Shown here one piece after another: positions 57,322-64,000 of a DNA stretch of 64,000 nucleotides. Numbering within the stretch: position 1 is the first letter of the stretch; every line of letters begins with the position of its first letter. This DNA comes from Hirudinaria manillensis (lineage: Eukaryota; Annelida; Clitellata; Hirudinida; Hirudinidae): contig CM067530.1 in assembly GCA_034509925.1 (NCBI GenBank), forward strand, positions 11,175,001 to 11,239,000. Reading direction: 5' to 3'. The translations under genes and the position numbers were made by a program. The notes below the pieces were generated by a model that did no database searches, was not told where the DNA came from, and was given only the letters and a program-made list of their open reading frames with translations.

Positions 57322-60300
57322 TTATTAAATTGTGTTGTCATATTATTAGCAGGAGGAATAGAAGGAACATGGAAAAGTCTGGCCATCTAGGTTACCTCAA
57401 CAGGGTGAGAATTTGTTATTCAATGAAAATAATATTTTCCACTCCATCCTGGAATTGCATCAGTGGCAAACATTTCTGAAACATTCTTCTTAACATTTGC
57501 AGGAAGAATACCTGTACAGTTTGGCAGAAGAGAGGTGCAAACAGTACGAGAGGTGTCTGTCCATCCTCAGTCCTTCTTCGAGCACGGTCTCCCTCAAGAG
57601 AATCTCGCCCAGAAATCTTCCCGACAAGAGTAGCCGAGGTTGTGAGACGTTTTGTGTCTGAGTGTCGTTGTTTTTGTGCAAGTCGGTGGTGATGTTGCTG
57701 CTGTTAACCATAGATTGATTTAATAAAGTGCTGTTCAATGTCAAAGTGATTTCGCTCTATTTTGAAGAGGGCACGACACGAGTGAATCAATTAGCTTTAC
57801 ATCTCTGGAGCCTCTTTATTTAACAACAGGTCACAGACTAATGCCTGCAATTATGGGCTTTGTAATGATGATGATGCCAGCTTTGAATGATTTCAGATAT
57901 TAATTGATAATTATATAATAATTCGACGATAAACCCGAACCAATCCCTTTCAGACGCCTCTCCGATTCCCACGGACGAACCTCGTGCTTCGAAGAAGAAG
58001 AATTCGACGGAGACTCGGGGTCGCTTGGCAACGCAGGCCGCTGCCATCCCGGGTGGGGAAGAGAGATACGCGGTCGAAAAACGCAGAGACATAGACCTCA
58101 AGAAAGTTCTGCTCGAGCACGGGTTTACGCTGAGGTACGCAATCTCGCAACGAGACCGTCACGACTCGCTCGATCCTGACGAGAGCTCTTAAATAAATTT
58201 CAATTTAAACCGAGTAATTTAATGCCAACTCTTGGCTGTTGAATGGCATGAAATGATTTTCAAAAAATGAATGATAAACTATTAAATCATTCTTGTAGCT
58301 ATCTACAGGCCAGACGAGTATTTTTTGCCTACCTCAAACAACTATCGAATCATTTTACCAGTCAGCCTTCGGACGACACCGTGAGTTTTCGTTTATCTGC
58401 CGAGCCGAGGCGGCCTTTCGTTTTTGTCTTTTCTTTCGTTTTGTTTATTTTTCGCGTTTTCTTCGTTCAGGATGCGTTGCTCCACTTCCTGCGAAACGCT
58501 GGCAACAAACTCTGTCGAGAGTTTGCATTCGCTGAGCCACAGGCCTGGCTGACGGTGAAGGAGAGACGGTCGTTCGTGGATTTGCAACTACAGAAGTTTC
58601 TCGAATTATTTCACAAGGTCGGTGCTTGCCATTGTTGTTGTTATATTGTTATCTTTTTATTATCAACATTTTGGTTCATTCGATGTTCGCTTTACCATCT
58701 GCTGTTTCTTCAATGTCATTACATCTCATTTAAGGACTCATTGAGTCTTGAGAAGCAACAACAGGCTCAGGATTCCAAGAAAGATTTGGCCGATTACCTC
58801 GACAATGACGTTTTGGACTCGTTCATAGACAAAGCCAGGTGACAATCATCTCTTATATTATTTAACGACACCGACTAATCTACAACAATATAAATAATCT
58901 AATATTTTTGGTAATCTCAAACCTAATTGGCCTATCTGTATTTCCACTAGCAAATCAGAATTGGAGGTTATCTTTAACCTGTATACAGAGCAAGAGCTAA
59001 ATCATGGTGCTCTCACCTCGTCCAATCAAAAACCTCCGACAAACGCCGGCTCCGCTAACGGGGAATCCGAGAGGAAGTGCCGGGGCAGAGAGGGGCAGCT
59101 GCTCGGGTTTTCTGAAGGTCGTTGAAGTTTTTTGTTTCTCGAGTTGAAGGATTTAAGGAGCGTTATTGTTATAAATACATTGTTATCATCTTAATACTAT
59201 CTCTATTATTATTATTACTGTTGTTGTTATTACTATTATTATCTGGTTTGAGGATAAGCCTCATGAAGCTGGTGACTGCTCACAGCTGAACTGAAATAAA
59301 TATTCATTTACATTCGCATTGATCACTTATTGATTGATTTGAATGTGATTGAGTTTATGACTCAATTGACAAATGCCTCCTGCCATCCATCCATCCACCC
59401 ACCGAAGGGATTCTGATGTCATTGAAATTTTCGAAAACGCACTACAGCCCTTCTTGCCAAGCAGCCAAAATGGGCTCGATTCAGACAACCCTCCGGGGGC
59501 CTGCCGTCCGGCGTCGGACCGAGAGGGGCATCGGCCATGGAGGTTCGAACCTTTACCCCGACTTTGTCGTCATCATTCTTGAGTGCCTTCAGTGTTTATG
59601 GAGGAGTGAATCCACTGGCGTTGAGACCATTCTCGTCTATGTTGGATAAACTGTCTAATAGAGGTAGGCACGATGCCGAGAAGGTGGTGATAACGATAAA
59701 GATGATGATGATGACGACGATGTTGGAGGTGAGTGGGCGGAGATGCTACTGCTGGTCACATGACGATGAAATAGTGATGATGTTTCACTACTGTCACGAT
59801 GCTGGCGAAGATGTTTAGAGCTTTTCAATCATAACAGTTGATCCAAATCTCATCAAGACCTTCAATAAGCTGAGGATCAGGGTCAAATCTGCCCGTTCCG
59901 ATCCCAGTTCGCATCCATTGGATGATGACTACAAAAGGGCTGGACCATCAGAGAAACTGTCAGAAGTCAATTGCACCAAACCTTCTAGGAATCTTTATGC
60001 TATCCATACTAAAAAAGGCACTTGATCCTTACAGATAAACTATCTTAATACATTTGTAAATTAAACTTTTGATTTTGATTCCACTTTTTGTACAATTTGT
60101 CCTTTATCCCATAGATCTTTCCAACTCAAAGAAAGGCTCACAACCTCTGAGGCTGCCATCTGAGATCAAAAGTGAAACGACACGGAGGACAGTTTCAGAT
60201 AAGACGTCGGGGAACACCGCATCAACAAAATCAAGAGTCAGAAAGGAAATGGTTGTTCCATCCATCTTAGAGTCCAATAATTTCTCTTCTTCTGGGAGAC

Positions 60301-60701
60301 GCAAAATCGGCGGGAACGAAAACCTTGTGTTTTCATCTTCGGGGGTTTTTCGCGTAAACGAAATGGGCGACCACAAAGTCGACCGCATCTCCGACGAGAA
60401 CGTAACTCGTTCGAGACGCATTTCGACCACTTTGGCAGACGAACGGAAAGAAAGTAAACCCGTAGATTCGAAAAAGAAAACTCTCAAGAACGACAAGAAT
60501 TCGATAGTTTGCCTCGAGTCGTCCGACCAGATGCAAGACGAAGAATGCGAGGTCGCGAGAGGGCAGAACGACGAGAGCGAGGTGCATGACACGCTCAGGA
60601 ATCTGTCTCTCGACAGATCGCCCTACTGGGAGGCCGTTTCTGTCGATAGGTCTCCGAAATGTAACAAGCCCGATCCTAAAAGGTCGCAGATGTGGAGATG
60701 A
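52553..60701 (+). CDS. TTLL5: Tubulin polyglutamylase TTLL5, about 1,154 residues
   Basis: ATP-grasp ligase that adds glutamate side chains to tubulin. 26 exons: 52553-52698, 52873-52979, 53283-53472, 53759-53822, 54075-54141, 54250-54332, 54633-54702, 54860-55046, 55225-55316, 55478-55585, 55982-56063, 56184-56245, 56335-56414, 56578-56625, 56813-56976, 57110-57172, 57353-57404, 57503-57638, 57954-58134, 58299-58380, 58471-58617, 58735-58838, 58951-59117, 59448-59663, 59838-60017, 60115-60701. All phases join. The TTL core spans about residues 60-440: [47 protein letters not shown] and [21 protein letters not shown]. The C-terminal extension matches TTLL5 ([28 protein letters not shown]). 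Exon 14 (48 bases) may be optional. The last intron needs a GC donor at 60018; otherwise exon 25 ends the protein at once, or is skipped in phase. Confidence 0.9.
54346..54546. repeat. Minisatellite of about 50-60 bases, four copies, in a TTLL5 intron
   Basis: Units combine a GAT-triplet run of varying length with the conserved core ATGCAGTGTTGCCATCTGTG (some with AAG for CAG). The triplet part varies in length between units. Confidence 0.85.
55861..55955. repeat. (ATT)n microsatellite in a TTLL5 intron
   Basis: About 30 ATT triplets just upstream of the exon at 55982. Confidence 0.95.
57186..57320. repeat. (CATA)n microsatellite, about 33 units, in a TTLL5 intron
   Basis: A perfect tetranucleotide array begins a few bases after the donor at 57173 and makes repetitive frames on both strands. 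Its purity suggests recent expansion and high variability. Confidence 0.97.
57722..57727 (+). terminator. Candidate intronic polyadenylation signal in TTLL5
   Basis: AATAAA 62 bases after the stop reached by reading exon 18 through its donor. It would give a product of about 607 residues that keeps the TTL core and loses the C-terminal extension. Confidence 0.45.
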
Positions 60702-62069
60702 AACCGGTACGTAATCGTGCTATTACTAATAACTCGTAATTATATTGTTTGGTTATCCACTTTTGGTTGCTATCTGACCATACTTGACATTTTGATATTT
60801 TTTTGTATTAGTTTGAAATGAGTTATATAATATATTAGTGTGAATAAATAAAAGTGTCTTTTTTACTAAGTAAGGCTAATTATTGATTCATTTGGTTCCT
60901 TTTCCAGAAAATGTCGACCTGGATCCGAACGAAATGAAGACGTTTTGCCTTTTGATTGCCTGCTGATTTACAATAATTATTATATTGTTCAGAGTCTAAA
61001 TGAGTGCTCGTCTGTTTAAGCCCTCACCATGCTCATCTCATCTTCACTTCTTTATTAGAGATTTGCACTCTTCCAATTTCTTGTTCGCTGTGTCATTTTT
61101 TGGCAATTATCTATACTCGCAATCAGGGGACAAACATTTTGCAAAGAATTTTCGACCCGACCGGAAACCTTTAAAAATCTACTTCAGTATCGCAATTTTA
61201 GTACGTCGAGGGCGCGTTTTTGTTTTGCAGCAATACGGAACGCTAGTCCATAGACTCTTGTCATCAAAAGTGGCGGCATTTTTCTAAGCAGCATTGATTT
61301 CCGGCAGTAGCGACCTCATCTGGCAACTAAGAGACGAGTTTGTGTCTCTAGGAAGTGATGGCTTTCTGTGATCCTTGGGATTCTTAAATCTCCGTTCACT
61401 TTTAAGCGATATGCTTCGCGATTTCCAATTCACTTGCCTTGTGGATTTTGCCTTCACGTTTGTCGAGGAGATATTTCTCCTAATTTGAAGTTATTAGGTC
61501 AACGTTTGGATTCGTTTCCGATGGTGAAATTGCTAACCTTTTTTTCATAAAAAAAATCCTACTCTATTATCAATTAATTCGTGTTATCTAGGAATGCAGT
61601 CCATATTTCAATAATTTAACCACGGATCAGGTCAGCCTGCGTCTTATTAGTCGACTTACACTTCACCGACATGTTAATCAAATAAAGCGACGTAACAGTT
61701 TTTGTTCGCGAAATCCCAACACGGGTTGTTTGCATTGTGTCTCACTTTGGGTAGTTGCCCGAAAAGTACGACTTTTTGCAGATATTATAAGTGTGACTTA
61801 AAGGTAAAAAGCCGATGAATTTTTTGTGAATATAGTCGGGATTGCTGGAATCATTTCTGTTTTCAAGTATGGACTCAAAATTTGAACTTCAAATGCAAGC
61901 CGATTAGAATGTTTTTAAACCTCCAAACGTCTATGTGGGTACGTACAGGGTGTTTCAGGTGATTCTCGCCATAAATTTCCATGATTTAGAGAGTCTATGG
62001 AACACAAAACTCATATCTCTTCATAGATCAAAAATAAGTGAGTGAAATTCATTAGAAAGTAAATTAGAT
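60702..62069. other. Interval between convergent TTLL5 and Kir genes
   Basis: AATAAA near 60,843 fits the TTLL5 3' end. Open frames at 61000-61287 and 61368-61550 are unrecognised and lack splice support. A short stretch near 61,945 (ACAGGGTGTTTCAG) resembles ends of some invertebrate transposons, but no second end or coding part was found. Confidence 0.5.
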
Positions 62070-63551
62070 TTAGAACTCCGGGATAATATCTTGAAGTTCA
62101 TATGAAATTTTTGCTTCTACCAACAAACCCGTACCAGTTTCCACGCCCTCCACGAAAAATGCCATTTCCACTTGGATGGGATCCTCCACTTTTATGGCAA
62201 CATCGTCCTTTTGTGAATTGTTGATCGATGACATCGATGATTCTGTCAAACCTGGAATCCCGATCAAGTTGCTTTCTGCACCATGAAGATTTTTTGGCTG
62301 CAATTTAAAGTTGCCATGCTCGATGTCTAATTCGGGGAATAGTCTTCTGAAATGAGTCCTTTTCCTTATCGGTCTCTTGTGCTTCAATCTGCCCGCTCCC
62401 ATCGATGATGTGTCACTGTCCAGAATGGCATCGTCACAGCTATGGTTGGACCGGAAATCGTCCAAAAGACCCCTAATCGGAGATGTTAGCTTGAGATCTG
62501 AAATTTTTATGTTCGATATTCCATCCCGCAGGTTTTCAATGCTGCGGGCGAGTTTTATTTTTGGTGGCTCGATGGGGACACGAATTTTTGTCGGCTTGCT
62601 TTTCATCATGGTGACGAGATATGGTCTGAGGGGACTGTGACGGTCCACGCTGTGCATGTACTTGAAGCCTTCTGCGTGGAATTTAAATTTGTCTGTTATG
62701 TCGACAGTGTCGTCGAAAAGGCTGATCGATTTCGTAAAACAAATCTCCATCGTGGATTCTCTCCGATTGGAACTGAATTTTTTAGCTATCAGAAACCCAT
62801 GGACGCTAATTGACATGAGTTCCTTGAGGTTCTTAAATTCAAATTGCAGTAGATAATCCGCTGACCCACTGACCGCGGGCTTGTTTTTAGTTCTTAATTT
62901 TCCAGCTTTCGCTTGGCCGAAGACGATTGCATGCGGATTTCTAACGTATTTTTTAAAATTTGACTGAGACAGGTCACTAAGGTTATCGTAGCTCTTGGAT
63001 AGATCGTTGCGTTGGTGGGGTACATCCTCGGAAACATCTCTCTCTAGCTTTATCAATTTTAGCCTAGAGGGAAACTGTACGTAGTGACTGGCATCTAGTT
63101 TGCTTTTCGATGAGAATTTTGTGAAGAGAAGCGAAACGGCAGTTGCCTGGACAAATATGCCGACAAGACACTGAATGAAGAACAAGGTCACAGCTAACGG
63201 GCATTCGTCTTGTATTTCTGATCTTCCATAACCCATCGTCGATTGTAGGTCGATGGAGAAGAAAAGAGCATCAGGAAAATTGCCCAGTCCCTTGACGCAG
63301 GGTCTGACTGTTTCTAAGCCTTTCACCAAGTTTTCACCAGTTTCTAAGTCTCCGTGTTTGTATGCAATAAGGTACCACATCAGAGCAAATAGCAACCAAG
63401 AACATACATAAAACGAAGCAAAGAGCGAGAAGAAACAAACCCAGTTGCATGAAAGTACTTTGTGGTAAATATCCGACGAAAATAGCGGCCCAGATTTCGA
63501 TCGTTTCACTGCATATTCGCCGTCTTTGGTAATCAGTCGATGGGCCGCCAT
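62070..63551 (-). CDS. Divergent inward-rectifier potassium channel (Kir), 493 residues, single exon
   Basis: Two-helix pore subunit. The pre-M1 segment RLITKDGEYAVKR matches the Kir RFVKKDG motif. M1 is about residues 38-64, ending IAYKHGDLE as in Kir HGDL. The pore helix and filter are FFSIDLQSTMGYG (filter TMGYG, 105-109, where Kir has TIGYG), and M2 is about 118-145. The two extracellular cysteines that form the Kir disulfide are kept (85 and 117, DECPLAV). The M2 rectification-site residue is Gln135 instead of Asp or Asn. The cytoplasmic part is strongly derived: a linker of about 60 residues after M2, a loosely Kir-like beta core (NPHAIVFG, DYLLQFEFKNL, HSVDRHSPL), and a polar insert of about 140 residues. 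Then VEMAFFVEGVETGTG matches Kir EIVVILEGMVEATG. The chain stops about 20 residues later, without the usual WGHRF tail. Likely a potassium channel with altered gating. Confidence 0.85.
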   Translation of the reverse strand: MAAHRLITKDGEYAVKRSKSGPLFSSDIYHKVLSCNWVCFFSLFASFYVCSWLLFALMWYLIAYKHGDLETGENLVKGLETVRPCVKGLGNFPDALFFSIDLQSTMGYGRSEIQDECPLAVTLFFIQCLVGIFVQATAVSLLFTKFSSKSKLDASHYVQFPSRLKLIKLERDVSEDVPHQRNDLSKSYDNLSDLSQSNFKKYVRNPHAIVFGQAKAGKLRTKNKPAVSGSADYLLQFEFKNLKELMSISVHGFLIAKKFSSNRRESTMEICFTKSISLFDDTVDITDKFKFHAEGFKYMHSVDRHSPLRPYLVTMMKSKPTKIRVPIEPPKIKLARSIENLRDGISNIKISDLKLTSPIRGLLDDFRSNHSCDDAILDSDTSSMGAGRLKHKRPIRKRTHFRRLFPELDIEHGNFKLQPKNLHGAESNLIGIPGLTESSMSSINNSQKDDVAIKVEDPIQVEMAFFVEGVETGTGLLVEAKISYELQDIIPEF

Positions 63552-64000
63552 ATTGACTAACGGACGTTAACGGAAACGGTTTTTTTCTAGATTTTTCGTC
63601 GCAGCTTTTGATCGTAGCTTGATCTGACATCGATTTCCCGAAAGATCGAGTTGATTGACTTAGTAATAGCAACGTACTCAACTGGTGGAAATATCTGCTA
63701 GGCTGTTCTAGGCATTCATTCTATGCAAATTACTGCAAGCTAGAGTGTGAGTAATTTCACATTCAAATTAGGAACTTGACACTCGTTCGGGAAGAGTTAA
63801 CATAATTTCCTGGGAGATTTGATTCCTAGTGAAATTGATATTTAAAGTATTTATTAAGCACCGACGTTTTAATAAATCATTAGAGTGACAATAGCTGAAA
63901 ATAATTCTCACAATAAACAATTTGATGCAAATAAAAGATATCGACACAAAGTCGGGAACTTAATTATTTTAAGATGATTCTAGCCTTTCCAGAAATGACT
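63552..64000. other. Upstream flank of the Kir gene
   Basis: Contains the Kir promoter or 5' UTR. A 115-residue minus frame starting at 63681 overlaps the Kir start in another frame and is rejected. The remainder is AT-rich with no features seen. Confidence 0.5.

Noticed and set aside
57095..57390. Tyr-Met-Cys-Val or Tyr-Ile-His-Thr repeat frames on both strands
   Set aside because: Produced entirely by the CATA tetranucleotide array in a TTLL5 intron.
60104..60592. 162-residue minus-strand frame
   Set aside because: Antisense shadow of the last TTLL5 exon, whose plus-strand frame is longer and in phase with the gene.
61940..61960. Possible transposon terminus
   Set aside because: A single short match with no paired terminus, target-site duplication or transposase remnant.

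Overview
The window is nuclear DNA of a multicellular animal, most likely an invertebrate. It is AT-rich, carries many trinucleotide microsatellites (ATT, GAT), and its genes are split by short GT-AG introns (about 60 to 1,000 bases). The standard genetic code fits every gene. Metazoan-type products (CLASP, GOSR1, a stonin-like adaptor, TTLL5, a Kir channel, antistasin and thyroglobulin type-1 domains) exclude bacteria and fungi. I cannot place the species further. No tRNA, rRNA, CRISPR array or intact transposon was recognised. All exon coordinates were set by hand from splice signals, reading phase and remembered family sequences; no alignment was run.

Layout. 264-9236 (+): last 24 exons of a CLASP microtubule plus-end protein, whose 5' part lies outside the window. 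11413-12200 (+): small secreted acidic protein, three exons. 13576-15993 (-): Golgi SNARE GOSR1, eight exons. 16-19.8 kb: repeat-rich, no supported gene. 19806-22533 (+): ankyrin-repeat protein, two exons. 24327-26815 and 27283-30578 (+): tandem duplicate PSMC6 (proteasome ATPase Rpt4) genes. 31905-37019 (-): type I membrane protein with antistasin-like and thyroglobulin type-1 domains, twelve exons, head to head with 38053-42682 (+), TAF1B. 43476-43787 (+): possible small basic protein. 44708-47872 (-): stonin-like mu-homology adaptor, two exons. 49688-51130 (+): TAF1A, intronless. 52553-60701 (+): TTLL5, 26 exons. 62070-63551 (-): divergent inward-rectifier potassium channel, single exon.

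Functional themes. These are mostly unrelated housekeeping genes. Two proximities stand out: TAF1B and TAF1A, two subunits of the RNA polymerase I selectivity factor SL1, lie on one strand 7 kb apart; and PSMC6 is tandemly duplicated with both copies intact. CLASP and TTLL5 both act on microtubules but sit about 43 kb apart.

I found no clearly new biological system. The best leads are the derived Kir channel, the diverged Rpt4 paralogue, an inverted repeat flanking one PSMC6 exon, the antistasin/thyroglobulin receptor-like protein with 14-residue repeats, GC-AG introns, and a possible truncated TTLL5 isoform made by intronic polyadenylation.
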